Part shown: one piece after another, positions 47,717 through 56,211 of the stretch
Numbering within the stretch: the first letter of the stretch is position 1
Layout: each line of letters opens with the position of its first letter
Assembly (NCBI GenBank): GCA_008690995.1
Contig: VRMN01000006.1
Location: 196,501 to 260,500, forward strand
DNA: 64,000 bases
Source: Porphyridium purpureum
Lineage: Eukaryota; Rhodophyta; Bangiophyceae; Porphyridiales; Porphyridiaceae
Reading direction: 5' to 3'
The notes under the pieces: generated by a model
What the model saw: the letters and a program-made list of their open reading frames with translations, nothing else
Databases searched by the model: none
Told to the model about the DNA's origin: nothing
Program-made: the position numbers and the translations under genes

Positions 47717-50700
47717 ATGAAGAGCATCATGAAGCGCATGGGCGGCGGCAAGAGCGACGCCAGGAGCGACGCGAGCAGGAGCGACGCGGGCTCGTCGCAG
47801 GAGGTGGCGAGTGGCACGTGGCTGCGAGGGTACAGAATACGCAGGGAGACGAGTAAGAGTGCCCGGCAGGCAACAGCGGAAGCACGGGCGGCTGCCGCGG
47901 CTCTGGCCGCGCAGGCTGGTGGCGGCAGCGCGCCGGGCTCGGCGCCGCCGGTCGGCGACGCGATCGTCAGTCCCCGCGCGATCGCGAGTCCGCGCGCAGA
48001 GCAGAGTCTGGGTCTGGGAGAGCTCGTGGAAGACGCGGGTGCAGGAGATACCTTGCTGGCACGCGCCGCGCCTCCTGCGTCAGACGCGGCGCAAAATGGC
48101 ACGGAGACCAATCACGTAGCTGCATCACCACTTGTCCCGGTGAACGGCGCGGTCCTTGCGGAAAATGTATCTTTGTTTGCGCCCCATGAAATTTCTCCGT
48201 CAGGAGCAGAGAAAATTCTGCCATCAAAAGATGGCACAAGTGCTTCTGCGCGCAGCGTGGAAGCCGGCGCCTTGGCGCACAGCACCAAGGACGCTGATTC
48301 AAAGATCCAGACCGAAACGCTAGAGCCGCAAAACAGTGGTGATCAGCAGACGCAAACCACATCAGTGTCGAGTGCCGTAGAAGCTAGTGGCTCCGGCCTG
48401 CCCGTGAATTCCGAAGAGAGGCCTGTAGAACTATTCTCTTTCTTAGACAAGGTGAATGCAGAACTTTCTGTGCCATCTTCAGAAGTGGTGGATTTGGATC
48501 AGTCCGCTCCCCAGCCGGAACAGGTGGGCTTGGATATGTCTGCTTCCGGGACGGACAAGGTCGATGTCGATCTGTCCCGCTCTGTCAGTGGAAACGTGGG
48601 CGTAGATCTATCCTCCTCTGCGACCGGAAATATTAACGCCGACCTGCAGTCCTCGGGGACCGAAAAGCTTGTCTCAGTTCCTCTTTCAAAGCCAACGGAT
48701 ATAGATGAACCGACACCGCAGCGTGACAACGAAGACTTGGTCAAAGTTGCATCTGGTGCTGAGCCCGCAGTTTTTTTCGGAGAAGAAATTCACACTTTGT
48801 CACCAGCAGAAGAAGCCATGCTTACAACCTTGCCGGGTGAACATATCGCGGTCGACGGAGAAGAAAAAGAACTCGTGCCAGACGTCGAGGGTAAGGTGGC
48901 AGAGCCATGCGGGGAGCAAGGCGGCGAGCAAGACGGCGAGCAGCAACATGATACGAAAGAGAAAGATATGGCAAGGGAATCACAAACCGAGTCACCACAT
49001 GTGACAGTGGCCTCAAACACAGCATCGGAGTTCGTGGATGATGTAGTGAAGCCAGACACGGGAGCGACGTTCTTATCTCTTGATAGTCTCAGTATGGCCT
49101 TGGACAGTGGCCTGAGCAAGTCAGCGGGAGAGCAAAGTGAGTCGCAGGCACAACGCCAGTTGCCTGGTGTGTCGCAGAAGAAAGCAACGGAAGCGAATTG
49201 CACCCAGACTGAGCCGGATACGACAAAGCCAGCCGAACCGTCGCAAGAAGTCGTAGGCGTTGCTGATGTTGCACGTGACAATGGGCAAGCGGACGGAGTA
49301 CCAGCCCTGGCGGCGGCAGAAAATGGCGCACGAGATATTGGGGATACGCAAAGATCGCAGGACAACGAGCTGCCGAATCTTTTGGTTGTGATGGGAACTG
49401 CAAGTGCTGCCGCGACGGTCGCGGAAGAGACAGCGAACTCAGGCGCTCCGAATTCGTCTGTAAATGTTGATGCAACGCGCGCCAACGGCAAGGTGGCAAT
49501 CGAAAGAGCTGATGAAGAGCCGCGGCGTTCGTTCGAGCAGACCGGAACCCCCACTCAGTCGGATGGTATATTTGTGCAAATCACAAGACGCGCCAAGTCG
49601 TTTGGGACGTTGCTGACCAAATCCGAGTCAATAGATCCGAATGGAACAACCCCTGGGCGCCGAGGTATGATGGGCGGTCTGCTTCATCGCGACGGTAGCA
49701 GTAGGAGTGACGTCTCTGGGGACACCAATGGCACAGACATCGCGGAGAATCGGAGCAAGAGCAGTCGTAACAACAGCGACAAAGATATGGAAGCAGCGTC
49801 CATGGGGAGGGCCGCCAGCGCGTTCACGGAAATGAAATCACGTACTTTCTTAATCACTGAGCCGCGGAGTACGAGTGAGGCTGCAAAATACCCGGCGCTT
49901 GATCAGCTGACTCCGGTTCCGCTGAAGCCGGCGGCAATGGGTGAGCGGGAAGTTTCGGTCAAAAACCACATCACACAGCTTCCGGTCATGGTTCCCAAAC
50001 CGCTTGGACGCAATTGGTCATCGGATCTAGTAGCCCTGCTGCACAATGGCATTCTGAGCGAAGTGATTGACCTGTACAGCATCCTCGAGTCGATGCGACT
50101 GCGCAGACTCGACTTGACGGTGAGGGATGTCTCGTCGTTCTTCGAGTGGTGGTGGGTTTTCAAGCGCTTTGTTTTGCAGATGATGATCACGGAGGAGGAC
50201 GTGATCTTCCGCTTCATCGAGTCTCGGGCTAACCTGCCGCCGGGCCTCTCGGAGAGTGTTCGAGAGAAACAGCGCGTCAACATCTTAGACCAGATGTCAA
50301 ACATCGACGAAAAGGGCGACTCCTTTCTGTCGGGTATGATGGTTTACGATGAGACGGAACTTCTTGACGAAAGCGAAGGGGTGGGAAAGGCGGTACTGAA
50401 TTACATGAACGTTATTGACCGTTCGGTGCCTGGATTCATGCGCCGCACTATAGAAGAGGACGCCAAAGTCACAACGCGTTTGCGGCACGAGATTGTGCAT
50501 AATATGATGAAGGCGCCTACACAAGAGAGCGTATTCATGATCCAGCGCGGGAGTAATCTTGAAAGACAGTCCGAATGGCTCCGCGAACACGTGAAGCCGG
50601 TGAACCGCATGCTACTCATGTCCCGCCGCAAAAAGTATCTGCAGCATCGTGCTATCGTGAAGGGATTCACGACTCGGCAAGCAGAGTATCAGCTTCAGTG

Positions 50701-50791
50701 GGGTCATTCAGGCTTGGGTGTGTCTCGCAGCAACACCCAAAACACGGATTCGATGCATGAGCGCGACTTCATCAGCAAGCAAACCCAGTGA
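47717..50791 (+). CDS. Large low-complexity protein with conserved-looking C-terminal helical domain
   Basis: 1,024 residues from the ATG at 47717 (MKSIMKRMGGGKSDARSD); 47681 is an alternative. Residues ~1-700 are disordered and acidic, with imperfect ~15-residue repeats near 255-320 (EVVDLDQSAPQPEQ, VGLDMSASGTDK, VDVDLSRSVSGN, VGVDLSSSATGN). The C-terminal ~260 residues are well ordered: SDLVALLHNGILSEVIDLYSILESM, VRDVSSFFEWWWVFKRFVLQMM, TEEDVIFRFIESR and TRLRHEIVHNMM. The helix pattern with HN...E and EEDVIF is faintly like a hemerythrin domain, but expected metal-binding His residues are missing. I do not recognise the protein; the start is the least certain part. Confidence 0.65.
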   Translation: MKSIMKRMGGGKSDARSDASRSDAGSSQEVASGTWLRGYRIRRETSKSARQATAEARAAAAALAAQAGGGSAPGSAPPVGDAIVSPRAIASPRAEQSLGLGELVEDAGAGDTLLARAAPPASDAAQNGTETNHVAASPLVPVNGAVLAENVSLFAPHEISPSGAEKILPSKDGTSASARSVEAGALAHSTKDADSKIQTETLEPQNSGDQQTQTTSVSSAVEASGSGLPVNSEERPVELFSFLDKVNAELSVPSSEVVDLDQSAPQPEQVGLDMSASGTDKVDVDLSRSVSGNVGVDLSSSATGNINADLQSSGTEKLVSVPLSKPTDIDEPTPQRDNEDLVKVASGAEPAVFFGEEIHTLSPAEEAMLTTLPGEHIAVDGEEKELVPDVEGKVAEPCGEQGGEQDGEQQHDTKEKDMARESQTESPHVTVASNTASEFVDDVVKPDTGATFLSLDSLSMALDSGLSKSAGEQSESQAQRQLPGVSQKKATEANCTQTEPDTTKPAEPSQEVVGVADVARDNGQADGVPALAAAENGARDIGDTQRSQDNELPNLLVVMGTASAAATVAEETANSGAPNSSVNVDATRANGKVAIERADEEPRRSFEQTGTPTQSDGIFVQITRRAKSFGTLLTKSESIDPNGTTPGRRGMMGGLLHRDGSSRSDVSGDTNGTDIAENRSKSSRNNSDKDMEAASMGRAASAFTEMKSRTFLITEPRSTSEAAKYPALDQLTPVPLKPAAMGEREVSVKNHITQLPVMVPKPLGRNWSSDLVALLHNGILSEVIDLYSILESMRLRRLDLTVRDVSSFFEWWWVFKRFVLQMMITEEDVIFRFIESRANLPPGLSESVREKQRVNILDQMSNIDEKGDSFLSGMMVYDETELLDESEGVGKAVLNYMNVIDRSVPGFMRRTIEEDAKVTTRLRHEIVHNMMKAPTQESVFMIQRGSNLERQSEWLREHVKPVNRMLLMSRRKKYLQHRAIVKGFTTRQAEYQLQWGHSGLGVSRSNTQNTDSMHERDFISKQTQ

Positions 50792-51640
50792 TACGACTTC
50801 CAACGCCGCTAGACTGAGTTGGCCAAGACGTCTCGCATCGTGCCTGGTCTCATTGAATTCCGAGACAATCGGCATCTGCTACAGATGATGAACTTTTCGT
50901 TCAGCAGAAAAATCAAACTTTCTCCCCTCGAGCGCGAAGAATTGCAGCGGCTTCCGCGCTGAGTTTTCCCTTTGAGTTCCCTGTGATGATGAGGGTTCAA
51001 TACTTGCCCAAAACCCATGGTTGGGTACTTCCATGCAGACCTTTCGCCGGTCCATCAAAGGCGCAGTAGCATCAGAGACTCGATGCTGTTCTTCCAGATG
51101 CCCTCTTTGCGCATCGAGCGCATGATTCGGAGAGTATACTTTGCGTTGGGTCTTTAGCTTGATTGACTGGTTGCCCACTTGCCACTGTTGCGTCATGAAG
51201 TATCTTGAACAAAGCAGCTGTCTGCCAAGCGGCGCACTCGGCCGCAAACGGTCTCATGTTCGTCTTTGCCGCTTCGGAGCTCTTGTGCTCCGTTTGGAAT
51301 GGGCCTGACGATTAGGCCAGTTGCCGAAGACGCTCTGTTTCCCACCTGCTATGATTTAACACGGTCTGAGAATTTCAAGCTGGGTGTCGTGTTGTTAATA
51401 AGAACTCGCTCACAGGAGACCAAGACGGTTGGAAAGAAGGCCTTCTTTCTCTCGCTTTTCCGTGCCGCAGCATCGCTCGCGCGCCATCAGTCCGTGGCTC
51501 GCTTGCGCGTGGCGGCGTGCAGATGCGACACTGTGATAATCGCGGGAACTTGAATCGATTTCTCGAATTGATCGCGCAAGCAGAACAAAGGTCCGCGACT
51601 CCTTGTGTCTGGTATGTAGAGTGTGTCCGAGCACCATTAT
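50792..51640. other. Gene-poor stretch, no gene recognised
   Basis: Short broken frames only. A minus-strand frame at about 50879-51247 looks somewhat protein-like but matches nothing I know. No terminal repeats or transposase motifs are visible. Confidence 0.3.
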
Positions 51641-51671
51641 AAGCGAGATGCTTGCCTGCTCCGGCGGCGAG

Positions 51672-51738
51672 TCTGCTACGACCAGCTCTGCTAAGACCAG
51701 CTCTGCAACGACCAGCTCTGCAACGACCAGCTCTGCAA
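51672..51738 (+). repeat. 15-bp minisatellite
   Basis: Four tandem units of CNANGACCAGCTCTG (starting 51676, 51691, 51706, 51721), nearly identical, with partial copies at both ends. They lie in a 54-codon frame (51648-51812) where they code (A-T/K-T-S-S)n. The frame is short and has no other support as a gene. Confidence 0.85.
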
Positions 51739-51849
51739 ATGAACATGAAGCAGTCTTCTCAGAGCCTGCTGTATCCAGTGCAAGCGAAAATAATATTCAT
51801 AAAAAAATATAGAGATCCATGATGGCTTTACCATCGCGCGTTTCACATT

Positions 51850-52950
51850 CAGACACAGCAAGCTTTGGCTCGAGTACAGAAAGTGCCTGGTTCCGCAAAA
51901 CTGGTCCCCGTAGTGACCTTTTCAGGGCGCTTCGGTCTGAAGACATCAAAACGGCGCGTGTGGCGGATGCGAGACATTTGGATCCAAGCCGTTCCGCAAG
52001 TGGCGCTCGGAGGTCTATTAATTTGCCTTCGTCCTTGTAGCCGGCTCTCCACAATGTCAACTACACACATGGGTATCAGAATTTGATTCTTGTGCTCTTC
52101 GTGCGCAACCATGTAGTCGAGCGGGGTTTTCGACGTGGACGTCGACTGATTCGCTCTGCGTGATCGTAGCTCGAATCCTGCCTTCATCATTGCCACTGGG
52201 ACAACGTGCAGTGGACTGAAGCATGCAGAATTTCACAGCATGGCTGTCGCAGCACGATGAAGCAGACTGCGAAAGGCCTCTGCATGGGACTATGATCGTG
52301 ATGAGCTCGTACACTCACGGCACCGCAAAATCATGCACATGATCCTGACGGTCGCGTCGGACTTGGCCGCCCAATGGGCTTTGGCCCCTTGCTGCGACGA
52401 AGAAAAGCTTCTTGTCGATGATTCTTGGCCTTCATGAGAAGGTCAATGCTTCAAAATACAAGGCAGTCATCCAGTCTGGCCGAAATCTGCACGTGCAATC
52501 CTCTCTCCGCACGAGTCTCTGCAAACTTCTCTCGCCGCGGGCGAGAAGATAACACGTGATTCTCACCGCACTGGCCGTGGCGTGTTCAGAATGTTCTGCA
52601 GATGTGTTGAACACTTCCTGCAAACCAAGATGAATGGATTCGTGCCTCTTCGTTTTGAAGCAAGGCGTCAAGACTCCAGAACGCCTCGGAAAGAATACTG
52701 CTTCGTGCAGTGACGCGGGCAGTGACACGAGGAGGAGAAGAATAATACGTGCTTGAGCTCCTCCGGGATTCGGATTCTCATTACCAAGCCTGGGCAGCAT
52801 GTCGTTCGATTTGACACCATGGAAGAAGCTCAAGTTGTAGTCGCATGAACAGGCACCCACGAGACTGTGTGGTGAGTCCAAAGCTCACGAAAGGTCAGTG
52901 ATAACATGAAGCGCAGAGTTCCTGGGCGACAGGCACACTGGCGGATCAAT
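51850..52950 (-). other. Minus-strand relic-like frames (ankyrin-like piece)
   Basis: A minus-strand stretch near 52095-52150 reads KTPLDYMVAHEEHKNQIL, resembling an ankyrin repeat (TPLD.A...GH..I). A 149-codon minus frame at about 52432-52881 has no ATG start and no recognised domain. Together they look like more decayed coding sequence downstream of, or belonging to, the 2OG-oxygenase-like relic, but joining them is not supported. Confidence 0.3.
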
Positions 52951-52954
52951 GTCG

Positions 52955-53930
52955 GCAAATCAAAAACGCTTCGGCTTCAGCAAAACAGCAAATGCTTCGT
53001 ACTGGCGGGTAATTGGACACCTTTCATCCGCAGTGGAGCCTTCATCATCCTGTTCAAACGGGCTTTGGCTATCAAAGCACTTCATCTACCGATCTTTACC
53101 ATGATGCGCGAAGTCGCGTACGGGGAGCTGCTGATCCTTGTGTTCGTATATTTCAGCGCCGGGCTTTGCTATATCATCGTCCTCCACAACAGTGCTTAAT
53201 TCCACCTCTCTACACTCAAGACAGACTTCATTCTACCGGTCACAACTTTCCGCACCACCCGTCTCCGTGAAAGTGGCAACTGCAAGAGTCGCGTCAAATG
53301 CCTCTGACCTGGCACTCCCGCAAGCAGGATATCATTACCCTCCAGAGTCTCAAAGCTCAATCCTTCGACTCTGCAGTTGTGGTTCAGCAGTAAGATTATT
53401 GCGGGGCTTTCTGGTTTTCTACATTCCGGGGACCCAAGACTGCGCGCGTGATGCTTATGCTCCCATAGGCGGGCGGCACGGGATTTCTCCCGTACCGAGC
53501 ATTATCAGGTTGTAAATAAGCACCAGGCGACGCCCGGGTTCGATCAATTGCAGCTCGTGCTCAGCATCGGCGTTGAAACACGAACACTTGCCTTCTCGTC
53601 GAGTTCCTTGCTCCGGCTTGATAAGTCCGTTCTTGCTCGTCGTGCTTTGTAACCAACGCGGCTTTGCTGTGCGCACACGGCAATGAGACAACACGCGCAC
53701 CGAACGTACCAGTGCAGGTTTTACTGTCCTTGTGGTTCGCAATTGTCCGCCAAATACGGCATACGAGGTAATATCGCTTTACCTGGCTCGAGCGCAGCAC
53801 AGCAAGTCTGAACGTATCGCGCCTTCCGAACCCATGGATTATCTTCTTCCGTACGGGGTTTGCGAACGTGAGCTCCAATGGTATGAAACGACGAGCATCA
53901 CGCAGACATGTGTCCAAGACAGTGGCCTCA
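52955..53930 (-). pseudogene. Decayed 2OG-Fe(II) oxygenase-like gene
   Basis: Read on the minus strand, conserved pieces of a prolyl-4-hydroxylase-like 2OG-Fe(II) oxygenase family occur in order across changing frames. NHKDSKTCTGTFGARVVSLP near 53675-53740 fits the PHRDSEK..G.FGTLVV.LP block with its iron-binding HxD; AHSKAALVTKHD (about 53639-53675) fits the GGALVV.H part; DAEHELQLIEPGRRLVL (about 53515-53568) fits the ADCEHEV.PV.SGYRL.L block with the second His. A C-terminal ITRQYEAFAVLLKPKR (about 52962-53013) fits ERWYRRAALVLWPKR. Stops and frame changes in between mean that no complete protein is possible. The 5' limit is unclear and could reach about 54220. Confidence 0.6.
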
Positions 53931-54233
53931 CGACGTCGACAACCTGCCTGATAACCTGCTGCTCCTGGCGCGAGCGCACGCTGCCCGGTGCGGATGTTGC
54001 GACATCAGATGCTCCCGCGCACACACGGCAACAGCAACAGCGCTGGCACGTCGCTGGCTTGCCGCAAACCAGGCTCGAAGTAACGCTTTCTCCATCAGCG
54101 CCGAGTCCAAAGCGCCACGCAGCGCGCACCGCCAATTCGTCGCTGTCCAACGTCTCGCCAGGCTCGACATCGCATTTGTCCCACGCCAGTTCCATTTTTG
54201 GCGCGAGGAAAATGGACAACGCTCTAAAGAAGA

Positions 54234-54240
54234 ACTGTAC
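54234..54240 (+). promoter_or_regulatory. ACTGTAC element upstream of the ARMC6-like gene
   Basis: The recurrent 7-mer, 167 bp upstream of the start at 54401. Confidence 0.35.
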
Positions 54241-54400
54241 TTCAAGTGAACACAGCCGTGATGCCGGAGTTTCAAATTTTCAAACGCACGCGCGAGCGGG
54301 TGTTGTCGGTGGGGGCGCGCGCGCGTGCCGCAGGAGCGGAGGAGGACGAGACGATTGAGCTTGGCGCCGTGCATGAACCAGGGCAAGGTTGGAGCAAGGC

Positions 54401-56008
54401 ATGGAGCAAAACGGCAGGAAACATGTGCCAGCGCGGCTGAGCCAGCAGACATTTGATGACGCCGTCGAGGAGAATATGCAAGAGTTGGACATGAGCTTTG
54501 AAGAAGCCGTGCTGGATGCGCTGGCTCAGTTTCGCGCCATGGGGATGAGGCAAGACGAGCTGGCGCATCTGGTGTTGGATAACTCGCATAGATCTGCCGG
54601 GGTAGGGGGAGATGAAGTGCAGAATCCTGTGCTGGCCGCGCTCACCCGCGTCAAAGCGCTGAGCGAGGACCACCCGGCGAGTTGGTGGGAGAAGCGAGGG
54701 CGCATGGCAGCCGACCTGGATTTGGTGCGCGAGCAGGCAGAGAATGACGCGGCTGTGGTGGCGATCGCTGGGGCTCACGGCGCCGTGGAGGCGGCCTTGA
54801 GTGTCATTTCAAAGCTGAACTCGTCGCACAACACCAAAGCCGAATCGCGCACGTTGCTCGCAGCGGCGCTCAGGCTGTTGGCGCGGCTCCTCGTGACCAA
54901 AAGTAACCATACCGTCCTTGAAGAATATGCGTGCTCCATGCAGATTTTGAAAGCGGCGTGCGAGAACGCGGACGCGCTCAGAGAAATGGAGCTGGGCTCA
55001 GAAGCCTTGTTGGCAGCGCTCGAGTGTCTGTGCGGTGCACAGAAATACTCAGAGCAGAATCGTGTGCTGCTGGCACAGGACGACTACCTGTCGTTCCTGG
55101 TGGACATGGCCATGCGAGCCGTGGGCGAAGCATGTGTCTTTGTGGCCGTCGCGCGCGTGCTGTGTGAGTGCGTGTCCGGCGACGATGTGCGCTGCGAGGC
55201 GCCCGAGGCCTTCCAACGTGCAGGCGTACTTGCTGGCCGCAAAATTGTTCTCGAATCGGGCGTGCGCCCTCTCACGTGCGGTGGTGTGGACGCGCTAGAC
55301 GTGGCCTCCGCTGCACTCATACAACATGCTGCAGACGACGACGTCTTTCTCGTTGCGTGCCAGCTCATGCAGGCCCTTGCGGTTTGCGACGAAACTTGTA
55401 AGCGACTGGTCGAGATGCGCGCGTTGCAAGAGATCTGGAATCGGTTTGGGTATGGAACGCAGGCGTTGGATCATCAAAGCGTCGCCATATGCGCTCAGGT
55501 GCTCGGCCTCGCGCGCAATCTAGGAGGCAGTGACGTGGCCAAGGACCGCATGCTTGAGCCCATGCAGTCACCGGGGTCCACCGCGACGTGGTTTCAGTGC
55601 CTTGTGGAGCTCGCGCAGCCTTTTATTAGCTTCGACGCGCGCATCCAAGAAGCGTTCTGCGGTGTCGTCTCGGTGCTGGCTCTTCGCAGCGGCGAGCGGG
55701 CGCAGGCCATCGCGGACCAGGGCGGCCTGGCTCTTGTGTGCCGCGTGCTGTGTCTGGAGCGGGACCTTCCGCTTCCCGCAGCTGTCGCGACCTCCGCATG
55801 TTCGGCTATTCGCAACCTCGGCGCACGCGACGAGAACGTCCGGCGCGTGCTGCTCGAGCAGCCGCTCGTCGAGCAAAAGCTGCGCACTCTCCTTCTTCAC
55901 AGCGACGCCCGGTCCACGCGAGAAACTGCGTACGCCGCGCTTCGGGATATGGGTCTTTTAAAAGACTCCGAGCTCCGCAGAACTCCTGGATATACCGTCT
56001 GCTTCTAA
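54401..56008 (+). CDS. Armadillo repeat protein, ARMC6-like
   Basis: 535 residues from the ATG at 54401 (AAGGCATGG); the frame extends upstream only to a TTG. The N-terminal LSQQTFDDAVEENMQELDMSFEEAVLDALAQFRAMGM matches ARMC6 (ISQxTFEExVxENMEEFxMxPEEA...FESQG). The rest is a run of armadillo/HEAT-type helices, for example AALRLLARLLVTKSNHTVLEEY, SVAICAQVLGLARNLGG, IQEAFCGVVSVLALRSGERAQAIADQGGLALVCRVL and ACSAIRNLGARDENVRRVLLEQ. Length is near that of human ARMC6 (~500). The function of ARMC6 is not settled; it is a likely protein-interaction scaffold. Confidence 0.85.
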   Translation: MEQNGRKHVPARLSQQTFDDAVEENMQELDMSFEEAVLDALAQFRAMGMRQDELAHLVLDNSHRSAGVGGDEVQNPVLAALTRVKALSEDHPASWWEKRGRMAADLDLVREQAENDAAVVAIAGAHGAVEAALSVISKLNSSHNTKAESRTLLAAALRLLARLLVTKSNHTVLEEYACSMQILKAACENADALREMELGSEALLAALECLCGAQKYSEQNRVLLAQDDYLSFLVDMAMRAVGEACVFVAVARVLCECVSGDDVRCEAPEAFQRAGVLAGRKIVLESGVRPLTCGGVDALDVASAALIQHAADDDVFLVACQLMQALAVCDETCKRLVEMRALQEIWNRFGYGTQALDHQSVAICAQVLGLARNLGGSDVAKDRMLEPMQSPGSTATWFQCLVELAQPFISFDARIQEAFCGVVSVLALRSGERAQAIADQGGLALVCRVLCLERDLPLPAAVATSACSAIRNLGARDENVRRVLLEQPLVEQKLRTLLLHSDARSTRETAYAALRDMGLLKDSELRRTPGYTVCF

Positions 56009-56211
56009 CATAAAGCCCGTCAATGTGTTCGTCTCATTTCTCAACCTCCGCGCCATCGCTGCGATTCCGCAAACTATGTGGCCGTATCGGCTTATCGGTT
56101 TCATGACGTGTTCGGGTCCGAGAAACCGAAAACACGACTGCGCATGAGCGTGCAGGTTAGTGGTGGACGCGAAAGGAAGAAAGCGAGCCAGGGAGATGAC
56201 GACGGAGAACC
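56009..56211 (+). promoter_or_regulatory. Short intergenic region with overlapping uORF, NUP85
   Basis: 203 bp between two same-strand genes. A purine-rich leader (about 56169-56208) precedes NUP85. An upstream ATG at 56196 opens a 14-codon frame ending at 56240, overlapping the NUP85 start in another frame. Confidence 0.4.

Noticed and set aside
53732-54358. 208-codon plus-strand frame
   Set aside because: It begins with GTG, has shadow-like Ser/Thr/Arg composition, and overlaps minus-strand 2OG-oxygenase remnants.
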